From Methylobrevis pamukkalensis (GTDB lineage Bacteria > Pseudomonadota > Alphaproteobacteria > Rhizobiales > Pleomorphomonadaceae): 42,435 bases of DNA. The stretch lies in assembly GCF_001720135.1 (NCBI RefSeq), contig NZ_MCRJ01000023.1:1-42435 (forward strand), written 5' to 3'. The notes beneath the pieces are model-generated. The model ran no database searches and had not been told where the DNA came from. It saw nothing but the letters and a program-made list of their open reading frames with translations. The position numbers and the translations under genes are program-made. This document shows, piece after piece, positions 17,811 to 26,765 of this stretch. How positions within the stretch are numbered: position 1 is the first letter of the stretch; each line of letters begins with the position of its first letter.

Positions 17811-19434
17811 GACTCGACCTTGAAGTTCTCCGGGCTGACGAAGGCGCGTCCGGAACGGAGAAGGCCGTGGGGGAGACGCCGAAGCGACCCTCCAGATAGC
17901 TGCCGATCCGGCGCGTCATGGCCGGGTCCGTCTCGGGCGACAGGTGATGGGTCGTGCCGAAGGTCCAGCCAAGCGCCTTGCCGTCGCGCACAACCGGCCG
18001 TCCGCCCTTGAGCACCAGCCGTGCGGAGGTGAACATGGCCGTGCGGTCGGGAAGATCGTCATAGACCGCGATGTCGGCGACGGCGCCGGGGCCGAGATGG
18101 CCGCGATCGGACAGGCCCAGCACTTTCGCGGGACCGGCCCGGGTCATGATCGCCAGTTCCTCGAACGTGTATTCGCGCTCGATGGCGGCGATCGCGGTCT
18201 TGTTGCGGGCTTCCTCGGGCATCGCCTCCACCCAGGCGCGGCGCTCCTCCCGGTCCATCAGCAGATGCATGATCTTCGGATAGGTGGTGAAGGAGCCGCC
18301 GTTCGGATGGTCGGTGGTCAGCAGCATGCGCCAGGGGTCCGGCGAGAGCAGGAACAGCTCCATGCCGATCGCCCACTGCAGCTCGTTGACCCAGTTCTTC
18401 TTCTTGTAGGCGAGCGGCACGATGCCGCCGCCTTCCGCGTCACCGTCCTGCAGGATCCACTTGCCGGGGCTGGCGAAGGTGCGTCCCGACCACTGCTTCA
18501 CGAGGTCGAGCGAGATGGTGACGGTCGGGCCATACATGACCTGACCGACGTCCATGGTGATGTTCGGCGCGTCGGCAAACGACCGGATGATCTCTTCGGC
18601 GCCCGAGACCATGCCACCGTCCGCGTCCTTGCCATAGGCGTAGAACTGGATGTGGGCGAAATGCAGCGGACGACCTTCGGCGGCGGCGATCGTGTCGGCG
18701 ATGGTCGCCGGGGCGCCGGGCACGGCAAGATTGTTGGCGTGGAGATGCAGCGGATGCGGGATGCCGATGTCGGCGGCCGCATCGAGCAGGGCGGTGACGA
18801 TCTGGCGCGAGGTGGCGCCGTAATGCGGCACCTCGTCGTCGAGATCGAAGGCGCGCAGGCCCGAGTGGAAGGCCGCCGGGCCGCCCGCATTGATCACCTT
18901 GATGCCGAGCCCGCGCGAGGCGGCAAGGTGGTAGGCGACATGGTCACGCAGCGCGTCGCGGCCCTGCCGGTCGCGCAGCAGCGACAGGAAGTGGTCGTCG
19001 TTGCCGACCACGGTCAGCGCGCCGCGATCGATGATCGGAATGTCGGCAAGTTCCAGATGGGTCTGCAGTGCGTTGGTCGGAACCAGCGCCGGCTCGATCA
19101 CCGTGGTGAAGCCCATCTCGGCATAGAGCCGGCCGGTCTCGTAGGTCGACCAGCGCGCGGTGTCGAAGGGCATGCCCTCGGCGGCCGGATCCTCGCTGAC
19201 GTGGAGTTCCGGCAGCAGCAGCCGCGACAGGGTGACGTTGCCGCCGGCAATGTGGGAGTGGACGTCGATCGCGCCGGCCATGACGATCTTGCCGGTGACG
19301 TCGTGGACCTCGTCCGGCATCTCGCCCTCCGCGGGGCCCGCGATCATGACACCGTCGCGGATGTAGAGGTCGCGGACCGCCGTCGCGCCGTTCACGGGAT
19401 CGACGACGCGGCCGCCCTTCAGAAGCGTGAGCAT
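17803..19434 (-). CDS. fhcA: Formyltransferase/hydrolase complex subunit A
   Basis: FhcA is an amidohydrolase-fold subunit, homologous to FwdA/FmdA, that hydrolyses formylmethylofuran to formate. The protein starts MLTLLKGGRVVDPVNG and carries the metal-binding AIDVHSHIAGG, with HSH at residues 59-61; later LHLHANNL, HFAHIQFYAYG and TTDHPNGG supply further histidines and the Asp ligand. In the given frame it has 543 residues and ends with an unusual Ser/Arg-rich tail after FSVPDA. One G added in GCGCC near 17843-17848 would give DAAFVSPENFKVE and a stop at 17798, a more natural end; this second frame is likely but less certain than other breaks in this window. It overlaps fhcB by one base and ftr by 8 (13 if corrected). 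Confidence 0.95.
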   Translation of the reverse strand: MLTLLKGGRVVDPVNGATAVRDLYIRDGVMIAGPAEGEMPDEVHDVTGKIVMAGAIDVHSHIAGGNVTLSRLLLPELHVSEDPAAEGMPFDTARWSTYETGRLYAEMGFTTVIEPALVPTNALQTHLELADIPIIDRGALTVVGNDDHFLSLLRDRQGRDALRDHVAYHLAASRGLGIKVINAGGPAAFHSGLRAFDLDDEVPHYGATSRQIVTALLDAAADIGIPHPLHLHANNLAVPGAPATIADTIAAAEGRPLHFAHIQFYAYGKDADGGMVSGAEEIIRSFADAPNITMDVGQVMYGPTVTISLDLVKQWSGRTFASPGKWILQDGDAEGGGIVPLAYKKKNWVNELQWAIGMELFLLSPDPWRMLLTTDHPNGGSFTTYPKIMHLLMDREERRAWVEAMPEEARNKTAIAAIEREYTFEELAIMTRAGPAKVLGLSDRGHLGPGAVADIAVYDDLPDRTAMFTSARLVLKGGRPVVRDGKALGWTFGTTHHLSPETDPAMTRRIGSYLEGRFGVSPTAFSVPDAPSSARRTSRSSHV

Positions 19435-20495
19435 CAGGCGTTCTCCCGTCCGGCGTCCAGCGCCGCCGCGATGCCGTCGAGCACGGTCGCGACGGACGGC
19501 CATGTGGCGATGTCGCTCGCCTCGACGAAGGTGAAGGCGTCGCGCACCGCGTCGGTCAGCACCGCGTCGTGGTGGATGCCGGGGACGCCGACCTCGATCA
19601 CGACATCGGCCGTCGCCTGCGCGCCCGGCGGAACGAGGGCGATGGTCGGCAGCGACGCGGCATAGTCCGGAAGATCCGGGACCAGCGCACCGACCCAGAT
19701 CAGCAGGTCCGCCTCGCCGTCGGCGACAAGCCGCTCGGCGGAGAAGCGCCAGTCGTCCTGTTCGGGGAAGCCGCGGCCGAAGCCGACGCGCAGCCGGCCG
19801 CCGGTGGTCCACGCCGAGACAAGGTTGGCGCCGCGGCCATGGGCCGGGGCGGGCACCGAGATCGAGGTGAAGCGCGTCGTCTCGTTGAGATCCTTGACCA
19901 GCGCCTGGGCGAGTTCGAGGCCGAGATGATCGAAGTCGCGCGGATCGGTCACGAACACGCCGAAGCGCGCCTCGCGCAGCTTCGCGACGGCTGTTTCGTG
20001 GACCACCGAGGACGGACGTCCGCCGATCGCGGCCTTGAGCTCGCGCAGGAGGTCGACGGGATCACCGGCGATCTCCTCCGACGCCGCCACGGCGGCGACC
20101 GAAGTGGGCGCCGTGCAGCCGAGGCAGAGCAGGGTCCGCTCGCCGCGCCAGTCGTAAGGGGTCTCGGAGGAGGCGAAGGGCGCCGTCTCCTCGATCCAGC
20201 GGCGCGCGCCCTCGCCGCAGACGACGATCAGGTCGCCGCGGTTGCGGGCTTCGGCCAGCGTCGTCGTCATGCTGCCGGCGTCCGCGACCATGCGCAGTTC
20301 GCCCGCAATGTGGGCGGCGCCGACATGGTCGACCGCCGCGCCTGTCCTGTGTGCGAGCCGCAGGGCGGCGCGCACTCCTTCAACATCGGTGCCGAGTCCG
20401 GCGATCAGAGGCAGTCTCGCCTTCGCGAGTAGGCCGACGGCGCGAGAGGTTGCGGCGTCGAGGCCGGCCATTTCTTGGTTGGTGTCGGCCGACAC
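19434..20495 (-). CDS. fhcB: Formyltransferase/hydrolase complex subunit B
   Basis: FhcB is the bacterial relative of the molybdenum or tungsten subunit FwdB/FmdB, but at 353 residues it is shorter, and in Methylobacterium the complex has no such metal cofactor. I see a GLGTDVEGVRAALRLAHRTGAAVDH (in parts) N-terminal domain and RLRVGFGRGFPEQDDWRF; no ferredoxin-type cysteine cluster is present. Translation starts at a GTG at 20495, with GGGAGA five bases upstream; an ATG three bases earlier is out of frame. It is the first gene of the fhcBADC operon. The 225 bases upstream must hold the promoter; a TAGTAT on the minus strand at 20519-20524 is a possible -10 with no good -35. Confidence 0.94.
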   Translation of the reverse strand: MSADTNQEMAGLDAATSRAVGLLAKARLPLIAGLGTDVEGVRAALRLAHRTGAAVDHVGAAHIAGELRMVADAGSMTTTLAEARNRGDLIVVCGEGARRWIEETAPFASSETPYDWRGERTLLCLGCTAPTSVAAVAASEEIAGDPVDLLRELKAAIGGRPSSVVHETAVAKLREARFGVFVTDPRDFDHLGLELAQALVKDLNETTRFTSISVPAPAHGRGANLVSAWTTGGRLRVGFGRGFPEQDDWRFSAERLVADGEADLLIWVGALVPDLPDYAASLPTIALVPPGAQATADVVIEVGVPGIHHDAVLTDAVRDAFTFVEASDIATWPSVATVLDGIAAALDAGRENA

Positions 20496-20719
20496 ATGTA
20501 TCTCCCATCTTCTGCGGGATACTATTCACAAACCGCCGGTGGCGGCAACCGCGTGTCCGGTCGGGGAAAATCCGCCCGAAGGCCGGTGCGCGGGGGTATC
20601 GCGGCGCACCTGCGCGGTTCCGCCGCAGGCCGTCGGTCGCACCCCCCGATCACCGGACGGGGCGCGTCGCGGTGTCGCACGAAGGGCCCGTCCGGTGCGG
20701 CCGGAATGTCGCGCGCCGG

Positions 20720-21097
20720 TCAGTTGGGCGTGTCATACTTCACGTAGGAGAAGCGCAGATCGCTCTGGGGAGTGCCTTCGAGACCTTCGCCTTCCCTGGC
20801 GGGCTGCCACTGGACGACTTCCTCGATCTTCTTCGCGAGGGCGAAGTCCTTGTCGGTGATGCCCTTGGCGTGGTGGTTCTTGAGGCGCACCTCGACCCAG
20901 GCGTAGGAAGCGGTGAGGTCCGGGTGGTGCCAGGCGGCTTCGGCAAGGTGGCCGACGGTGTTGATCACCATCAGCGTTCCCTTCCAGCTCGATGTCTTGT
21001 AGGTCCGCCGGATCCAGCCGTCCTCGAGCCGCCACAGCGGCAGGTCGGCGGCCAGGCGGGCTTCCACTTCGGCGTCGGAATATGTCTTGTCGGTCAT
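20720..21097 (-). CDS. phhB: 4a-hydroxytetrahydrobiopterin dehydratase family protein (PCD-like)
   Basis: The 125-residue protein belongs to the pterin-4a-carbinolamine dehydratase family. The family histidine motif appears as AEAAWHHPDLTASYAWVEVRLKNHHAKGITDKDFALAKKIE (contiguous in the protein), with the HHP and NHHA groups that bind pterin. No phenylalanine hydroxylase gene is near, while it lies between the fhc operon and mptG, so a role in H4MPT metabolism is likely; such PCD-like genes are known in methylotroph H4MPT clusters. The ATG at 21097 diverges from mptG. It may be the first gene of the fhc run, 224 bases ahead of fhcB, or a separate unit. Confidence 0.88.
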   Translation of the reverse strand: MTDKTYSDAEVEARLAADLPLWRLEDGWIRRTYKTSSWKGTLMVINTVGHLAEAAWHHPDLTASYAWVEVRLKNHHAKGITDKDFALAKKIEEVVQWQPAREGEGLEGTPQSDLRFSYVKYDTPN

Positions 21098-21202
21098 GGT
21101 CGCGCACTCCAGTTGAGCAGGGCCATCCGCCATTCGACGGAATTGAAACGTCTGGTCGAAATGCGAATGCTCCGGATAAGTTCGGTGGGGGTCACGTCGG
21201 TC

Positions 21203-21226
21203 GGGCCGGATCAGCCTGATCGGCCC
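21203..21226. promoter_or_regulatory. Imperfect dyad in the phhB/mptG divergent region
   Basis: GGGCCGGATCAG at 21203-21214 is followed after one base by CTGATCGGCCC at 21216-21226, a nearly complete inverted repeat with one base missing in the right arm. It lies between divergent phhB and mptG, a fitting place for an operator shared by both. It could equally be a leader hairpin. No regulator gene is near. Confidence 0.35.
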
Positions 21227-21310
21227 GGGCTCCGGAGGCAAGCTCGTGCCGGTCGTGACGGCGGGGCGTTGATCGACCCGTGATCGGTCGGAGTGTGGAT
21301 CAGAATTGGC

Positions 21311-22380
21311 ATGAGCGACATCGATTTCAAGCCGCACGCCGGAGAAGGCGGTCTTCTCGCCGTTCCTGGCAACGCCCCGTTGCCGGAGGCGGTGCGCGTG
21401 CGGGCGCCAGCGCGGCTGCATCTCGGCCTGCTCGATCTTGCCGGTGATCTCGGCCGCAAGTTCGGCTCGATCGGTCTGGCGCTGGAGCGGCCCTGCCTCG
21501 ACCTGACGGTGCGGCGCGCGCCGGCCTTCACGGTACGCGGCGGCGAGACGGACCGGATCGGGCGCTATGTGGACGCCGCGATCGAGGTTCTCGGCCTCGA
21601 TCCGCGCAAGGCCGGACAGGTGGCGGTGGAGATCAACCGGGCGATGCCGTCCCATGCGGGATTCGGATCGGGCACGCAGATGGCGCTGTCGATCGGCGCG
21701 GCGCTGGCGGGCCTTGCCGGTGTTCCGTTCGACGCGGCGAAGATGGCCGCCGGGCTCGACCGCGGCGCGCGCTCGGGCATCGGCCTCACCGCCTTCCGCA
21801 GCGGCGGCTTCGTGGTCGACGGCGGACGCGGGCCCCGCAGCCTCGTGCCGCCCACGATCGCCCGTCTCGACTTTCCCGAGGCGTGGCGGATCATCCTGAT
21901 TCTCGACGAGACCATGGTCGGCTGCCACGGTAGCGCCGAGGCGGACGCCTTCCGCGATCTGCCGCCGCTCGCGCCGGAAGCTGCGGCCTGGCTCTGCCGG
22001 CTGACGCTGATCAAGCTGCTGCCGGCGTTGATCGAACACGACATCCACGAATTCGGCGATGCGGTGACCGACATCCAGGAGCGGATCGGCGATCATTTCG
22101 CTCCGGCGCAGGGCGGGCGGCGCTTCGTCAGCCCGCTGGTGGCGGACGCGATGGCCGCGTTCCGCCGTGCCGGATCGCCCGGCGTCGGGCAGAGTTCGTG
22201 GGGGCCGACGGGCTTTGCGCTGGCGGCGAGCGAGGCCGAGGCGGAGCGGATGGTCGCGGACGTTGTGAAAAACTGTCACACGGTCGAAGGCTTGCACTTC
22301 ACGATCACACAAGGCAGAAACCGCGGAGCATTGATAACGCCGCTTCACGCGCCCAGGCTCCGGGCGCCGCGACCGACTGA
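21311..22380 (+). CDS. mptG: Beta-ribofuranosylaminobenzene 5'-phosphate synthase (beta-RFAP synthase, orf9)
   Basis: The enzyme condenses p-aminobenzoate (or 4-hydroxybenzoate) with PRPP, releasing CO2, the first committed step to the H4MPT side arm. GHMP-kinase-like features are visible: RVRAPARLHLGLLDLAG near residue 30, AMPSHAGFGSGTQMALSIGAALA (in parts) as the ATP-loop-like segment, SGIGLTAFRSGGFVVDGG, and GVGQSSWGPTGFAL near the C-terminus. The family core ends at ITQGRNRG. In the given sequence there is no stop there and the frame reads on into mtdB. One G added near 22325 would give a stop at 22378-22380 and a 356-residue protein, which I take as the likely end. A GTG 18 bases upstream is an alternative start. 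Confidence 0.88.
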
Positions 22381-22681
22381 GGGTCCCTTGACCGCGTCAA
22401 TTCGCGCGTCTCTCCCGGGTCCCGGGCCGTTCCGGGCGCCGTCCGGATCAGGAGGTCGGTCTTCCCCGTGCGATCTCCTCGCGCGAACGGGCGGGTTCTC
22501 TCGCTTCGGCCGTCACCGCGGGGGACGCCGGAGGGCTGGCAGGCGACGTGGGCCGATGGCTCCCGGACGCCACATACCAAGAATTCAGTGCGAGGCGTCC
22601 GTTCTCCGCAGACCTTCGCAGCAACGAATCAGCCGTGCCACCTCGCCGTGCGAGGGGATGCGGGCCATTCGAGGGACCGAA
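22381..22681 (+). other. Gap between mptG and mtdB
   Basis: About 300 bases separate the likely mptG stop from the mtdB start. The mptG frame stays open through the stretch by chance, coding for Arg-, Gly- and Pro-rich sequence with no conserved pattern. It presumably holds the mtdB promoter, which I cannot place. Confidence 0.55.
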
Positions 22682-23575
22682 ATGTCGAAGAACATCCTGC
22701 ACATGCTGACGCCGCTCAAGCACATGAGCCCGTTCGACGTGAACATGGCCGTGGACGCCGGCTTCGACGTGGTGACCAGCTATGCCGCGGTGAACCCCGA
22801 GGAGGTGCGCGGCCTCGTCCAGGACGCGATCTTCTCGCGCTCGCCGGCCGACGCGGTCCGCACCGGCATCTTCTTTGCCGGTAAGAACGCCATCCAGGCG
22901 CTGGACATGATGAAGGCCGCCGAGGAGGCCTTCGTGCCGCCGTTCGAGATCAATCTCTTTGCCGATCCGGCCGGCTCCTTCACCACCGCGGCGGGCATGA
23001 TGGCCTGCGTCGAGAAGCTGCTGCAGACGAAGTTCGACACGTCGCTGGCCGGCAAGAAGGTCACGATCTTCGGCGGCACCGGCGTCGTCGCCTTCTCGGC
23101 CGCCGTGATCGCGGCCAAGGAAGGCGCGGAGGTCCACCTCGCGGGCTATGACGGCACCAAGCGCGTGTCCGGCATCGCCGCCGACATGAAGGCGCGCTTC
23201 GGCGTCGACGTGCATCCGGCGGACGGGTCGACCGAGGAGGCCCGTTCGGCGGTCGCCGGCGGATCGGACGTGATCCTTTCGGCCGGTCCCGCGGGCCAGC
23301 AGATCCTCACCGAGGAGCAGATCCGCGCCGTGGACGGGCTGCTGGTGGCGGCCGACGTCAACGCCGTGCCGCCGGCCGGTCTTGCCGGCGTCGGCGTCCA
23401 CGACAACGGCGAGCCGCTCGGCTTCGGCCGCGCGGTGGGCCTCGGCGCGCTCGCCATCGGCAACGTCAAGTATCAGGCCCAGCATCTTCTGTTCAAACGG
23501 ATGATCGCCGCCGAGAAGCCGGTCGCACTCGATTTCCGGGATGCCTTCGAGGAAGCCCGCAAGTTCATTGCGTGA
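22682..23575 (+). CDS. mtdB: NAD(P)-dependent methylene-H4MPT dehydrogenase
   Basis: MtdB oxidises methylene-H4MPT to methenyl-H4MPT, the step after Fae. The 297-residue protein begins MSKNILHMLTPLKHMSPFDVNM, the standard N-terminus of MtdB/MtdA, and holds FEINLFADPAGSFTTAAGMM, then a Rossmann motif TIFGGTGVVAFSAAVIAAKEGAEV (in parts) near residue 125-150. VNAVPPAGLAGV and the C-terminal LDFRDAFEEARKFIA complete it. CGAGGGA lies before the ATG. Position in the H4MPT island and sequence favour MtdB over MtdA. The apparent joining to mptG in one frame is not meaningful. Confidence 0.95.
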   Translation: MSKNILHMLTPLKHMSPFDVNMAVDAGFDVVTSYAAVNPEEVRGLVQDAIFSRSPADAVRTGIFFAGKNAIQALDMMKAAEEAFVPPFEINLFADPAGSFTTAAGMMACVEKLLQTKFDTSLAGKKVTIFGGTGVVAFSAAVIAAKEGAEVHLAGYDGTKRVSGIAADMKARFGVDVHPADGSTEEARSAVAGGSDVILSAGPAGQQILTEEQIRAVDGLLVAADVNAVPPAGLAGVGVHDNGEPLGFGRAVGLGALAIGNVKYQAQHLLFKRMIAAEKPVALDFRDAFEEARKFIA

Positions 23576-23589
23576 CCTCGGTGCACGGT

Positions 23590-23609
23590 CCGGGTCCGAT
23601 CAGGCCCGG
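23590..23609 (+). terminator. Hairpin after mtdB
   Basis: CCGGGTC at 23590-23596 pairs with GGCCCGG at 23603-23609, with one G-U pair and a six-base loop, 14 bases after the mtdB stop. No U tract follows. It may reduce read-through into mch, which begins 249 bases after mtdB. Confidence 0.3.
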
Positions 23610-23824
23610 GCGGGCGTTCTGACCGGGAACCGCCGCCTTCCTGCCGTGAGCAGCTTGCGATGGCCGGGCCGTTGCCGATATGGGCAAGGGTTCGGCCAGG
23701 CTCGTTTTGGCGACGGGTTCCTGACACATTCGCGCGCGACGCCGTGAGGGACGGCGACGGGCGCATGCGGAGATACCCGTAAGGGTGCCCGCCAGACACC
23801 AGACTTTGCAGGGAGGGAACTTGC

Positions 23825-24802
23825 ATGAACTCGAAACGAGAGACGCCCAGCGTCGGACGTCTTGCGCAGCCGCTGGTCGATGCGCTCATCCATGAGGCGC
23901 GCGAACTGCGCATCGCCGTCTCGACCGGGCCTCTCGGCTGCCGCCTGATCGACGCCGGCGCGTCCGCGATGGGCTCGATCGAGGTCGGCCGCCGGCTGAC
24001 CGAGATCTGCATGGGTGGTCTTGGCCGCGTGTCGATCGTGGCATCGCCCACGACGCCGCGCTGGCCCTTCGCCATCCAGGTGGGCGCACTCGATCCGGTG
24101 GTCGCCTGCCTCGGCAGCCAGTATGCCGGCTGGAGCCTTGCGGGCGGCGAGGAGGACGGCGGCTGGTTCGCGCTCGGGTCCGGCCCGGCGCGCGCCACCT
24201 ATGCCAAGGAAAGCCTCTACCAGGACATCGCCTATTCCGACGACGCGGAAACCGGCGTGCTCGTGCTCGAGACCGGTGCGCCGCCGCCCGAGAGCATCGT
24301 TCGGATGGTGTCGGAGGCCACCGGCTGCCGGCCGGGCGCCCTGACCTTCATCTATGCGCCGACCCAGAGCCTTGCCGGCGCCACGCAGGTCGTCGGCCGG
24401 GTGCTCGAGGTGGCCATGCACAAGGTGCACGCGCTGCATTTCCCGATGGACCGCATCCTCGACGGCCTCGGCGTCGCCCCGCTCAGCCCGCCGTCGCCGG
24501 ACTTCATGACCGCCATGGGCCGCACCAACGACGCGATCATCTACGGCGGCCGGGTCCACCTCTACGTGAGCGGGCCGGCCGACGACGCGCGCGATCTCGC
24601 CGAGCGGCTGCCCTCGCGCTCCTCGCGCGACTTCGGCTCGCCCTTCGCCGAGGTGTTCGCCCGCTTCAACGGCGACTTCTACGCCATCGATTCGATGCTG
24701 TTCTCGCCGGCCGAGGTGGTCGTGACGGCGGTCGAGAGCGGCAAGAGCTTCCGCGCGGGCGCAATCGACACAAGCCTCGTCGATGCCTCCTTCGACGGAT
24801 GA
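23825..24802 (+). CDS. mch: Methenyl-H4MPT cyclohydrolase
   Basis: Mch converts methenyl-H4MPT to formyl-H4MPT in the cytoplasm. The 325-residue protein is full length and has the characteristic stretches GCRLIDAGASAMGSIEVGRRL, ICMGGLGRVSI, VACLGSQYAGW, ALGSGPARA and GALTFIYAPTQSLAGATQVVGR (each shown in short parts). GGGAGGGAA stands before the ATG. Its 3' end overlaps orf17 by 20 bases, so mch-orf17-orf5 are co-transcribed and coupled. Confidence 0.97.
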   Translation: MNSKRETPSVGRLAQPLVDALIHEARELRIAVSTGPLGCRLIDAGASAMGSIEVGRRLTEICMGGLGRVSIVASPTTPRWPFAIQVGALDPVVACLGSQYAGWSLAGGEEDGGWFALGSGPARATYAKESLYQDIAYSDDAETGVLVLETGAPPPESIVRMVSEATGCRPGALTFIYAPTQSLAGATQVVGRVLEVAMHKVHALHFPMDRILDGLGVAPLSPPSPDFMTAMGRTNDAIIYGGRVHLYVSGPADDARDLAERLPSRSSRDFGSPFAEVFARFNGDFYAIDSMLFSPAEVVVTAVESGKSFRAGAIDTSLVDASFDG

Positions 24803-25721
24803 GCCGTCGCCTCGTCACGGCGGCGTCGTCCTCTTCACCGAGGCGCGCGACTGGCACCTGAGACGGATCAGGGCCGCCTTCGCGCGCCGCGGCATCGAGC
24901 CGGTGACGGTGCCGCTGCGCGCGGTGTCCTTCGACCTGTCGGCGCCGTTTCCGGTGCAGATCCCGGGGCTTGGCGGCGCACGGCCGCGCGCCGTGCTGGT
25001 GCGCGGCGTGACCGCCGGCAGTTTCGAGGCGATCACCTTGCGCCTCGGCGTCCTGCATGCGCTCGCCGCCGAGGGCGTGCCGGTGTGGAACCGGGGCGCG
25101 GCGATCGAGCGCTGCGTCGACAAGTCGGCGGCGAGCCTCGCCTTCGCCCGTGCCGGCCTGCCGGCGCCGCCGACCTTCGTCACCGAAGATCCCGCGGCCG
25201 CGGCCGCGCATGTGGCGGCCCGCGCCCGGCCGATCGTGCTGAAGCCGCTGTTCGGCTCGCAGGGCAAGGGCATCCGTCTGCTGCACGGCCCGGACGACCT
25301 GCCGCCGCCCGATGAGGTGGAAGGCGTCTACTATCTCCAGGATTTCGTCGCGCCGACCGGGGACGGGTTTCGCGATCACCGGGTGTTCGTCTCGGGCGGG
25401 CGCGTGCTGGCGGCAATGACGCGCGCCAGCGACGGCTTCGTCACCAACATGCACCAGGGCGCGACGCCGCTCGCGTGGACGCCGTCTGCGCAAGCCGCCG
25501 CGCTGGCCGTTGCCGCCGTCGCGGCCGTCGGTGCAGACTTTGCCGGGGTCGACATGATCGCCGACGCCGACGGGCGGCATCTGCTGCTGGAGGTGAACAG
25601 CATGCCGTCATGGAAGGGACTGCAGAGCGTTTCGACGGTCGACATCGCGGCCTGCCTCGTCGACAACTTTCTCGAGGCCAGCGGCCTTGCCGACCTGTCC
25701 CACGTCCGCGGAGACGCCTGA
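24783..25721 (+). CDS. ATP-grasp ligase of the H4MPT cluster (orf17, RimK-like)
   Basis: The 312-residue protein is a RimK-type ATP-grasp enzyme. The ATP-grasp fold is visible: WNRGAAIERCVDKSAASLAF, then PIVLKPLFGSQGKGIRLLHG with the ATP-binding Lys and glycine loop, YYLQDFV, HRVFVSGGRVLAAMTR and the metal-binding VDMIADADGRHLLLEVNSMPSW with Glu and Asn. In archaea such enzymes add glutamate to cofactors (MptN to H4MPT, MfnD to tyramine). In methylotrophs orf17 is needed for the H4MPT pathway. It likely adds an amino acid to methylofuran or H4MPT; which one is open. It starts inside the end of mch. Confidence 0.87.
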   Translation: MPPSTDEPSPRHGGVVLFTEARDWHLRRIRAAFARRGIEPVTVPLRAVSFDLSAPFPVQIPGLGGARPRAVLVRGVTAGSFEAITLRLGVLHALAAEGVPVWNRGAAIERCVDKSAASLAFARAGLPAPPTFVTEDPAAAAAHVAARARPIVLKPLFGSQGKGIRLLHGPDDLPPPDEVEGVYYLQDFVAPTGDGFRDHRVFVSGGRVLAAMTRASDGFVTNMHQGATPLAWTPSAQAAALAVAAVAAVGADFAGVDMIADADGRHLLLEVNSMPSWKGLQSVSTVDIAACLVDNFLEASGLADLSHVRGDA

Positions 25722-25722
25722 A

Positions 25723-26565
25723 ATGATCGCCGCGCCGCCGCTGCCCGATTCGGCCGACGTCGACCCGGTGGTGCAGGAGGCGTTCCTGTGGGCCTGCCAG
25801 GCGGAGCTTGCGGCGGTGAAGCCCGGCAACGTCCACGTGCATGCGCCCGGCCACCGGATGACGGTTGCCGACTTCGAGACGAGCGCGCGGGTCGCCGCCC
25901 CGCACATCGCCCGCCGCGGCGCCACGGTCGGCCGGCGGATTCGCGACGCGATGACGGCGACGGTCGCTGCGGTGGGCACCAACACCAACCTCGGCATCCT
26001 GCTGCTGGCCGCGCCGCTGGCCGCCGCCTTCGAGCGGGGAGGCCCGCTGCGGGCTTCGCTCTCGGACGTCCTCGCCGGGCTCACGGTCGAGGATGCCGTT
26101 GATGCCTTCGCCGCCATCCGCCTGGCCTCGCCCGGCGGTCTCGGGTCCGCCAGCCGCCACGATGTCGCCGCCCCGCCGGAGGTCGATCTGCGTGCCGCGA
26201 TGGCCGAGGCGGCCGAGCGCGACCGCATAGCGCGACAATACGTCACCGTCTTCGAGGACGTGTTCGAGATCGGCCTTCCGGCGCTTGGCGCGGCAAGAAC
26301 GCGCAGGCTGGCGGACGAGCAGGCGACCGTTGCGACCTATCTCGCGCTCGCCGCCGCCTTCCCCGACACCCACGTGCAGCGCAAGTTCGGAGCGGCCGTC
26401 GCCAGCCGGATTCAGGAGGAATTTGCGGGGTTCGCGGCCGGCGGAGCGGCCAGCGACCACGAGGCGCTGCTGGCTTTCGACACGTCGCTGAAGGCGCGCG
26501 GGATCAATCCGGGCACCAGCGCCGACCTCACGGTCGCGACGCTGATGGTCATGCGACTGTGTTGA
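25723..26565 (+). CDS. Triphosphoribosyl-dephospho-CoA synthase-like protein (orf5, CitG/MdcB family)
   Basis: The 280-residue helical protein shows family features: CQAELAAVKPGNVHVHAPGHRMTVADF, with the KPGNV motif, AVGTNTNLGILLLAAPLA, LASPGGLG, and near the end KARGINPGTSADLTVATLM. True CitG transfers a triphosphoribosyl group to dephospho-CoA; the H4MPT-linked branch, orf5, is required in Methylobacterium for C1 growth, and its reaction may be a similar phosphoribosyl transfer, though I know of no proof. It begins one base after the orf17 stop, so the ATG at 25723 was chosen over an earlier in-frame start inside orf17. Confidence 0.88.
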   Translation: MIAAPPLPDSADVDPVVQEAFLWACQAELAAVKPGNVHVHAPGHRMTVADFETSARVAAPHIARRGATVGRRIRDAMTATVAAVGTNTNLGILLLAAPLAAAFERGGPLRASLSDVLAGLTVEDAVDAFAAIRLASPGGLGSASRHDVAAPPEVDLRAAMAEAAERDRIARQYVTVFEDVFEIGLPALGAARTRRLADEQATVATYLALAAAFPDTHVQRKFGAAVASRIQEEFAGFAAGGAASDHEALLAFDTSLKARGINPGTSADLTVATLMVMRLC

Positions 26566-26765
26566 TTTTCCGACAGATAGAACGTGCCAACAGGCTTGCC
26601 GCGACGATGCTCGCGCATTAGGCTCCCCGTCGCCTGGGATCACCCGCGTCCGAGAAACCGGTCTGGCTCGCGCTGGACGCAGACAACAAAAGGCCGACGG
26701 GGGAGGATGACGGTCCGCAAGGGATCGTCGAGAAGGTCAATTCGTTCCTTAAGGGAGATTTACCA

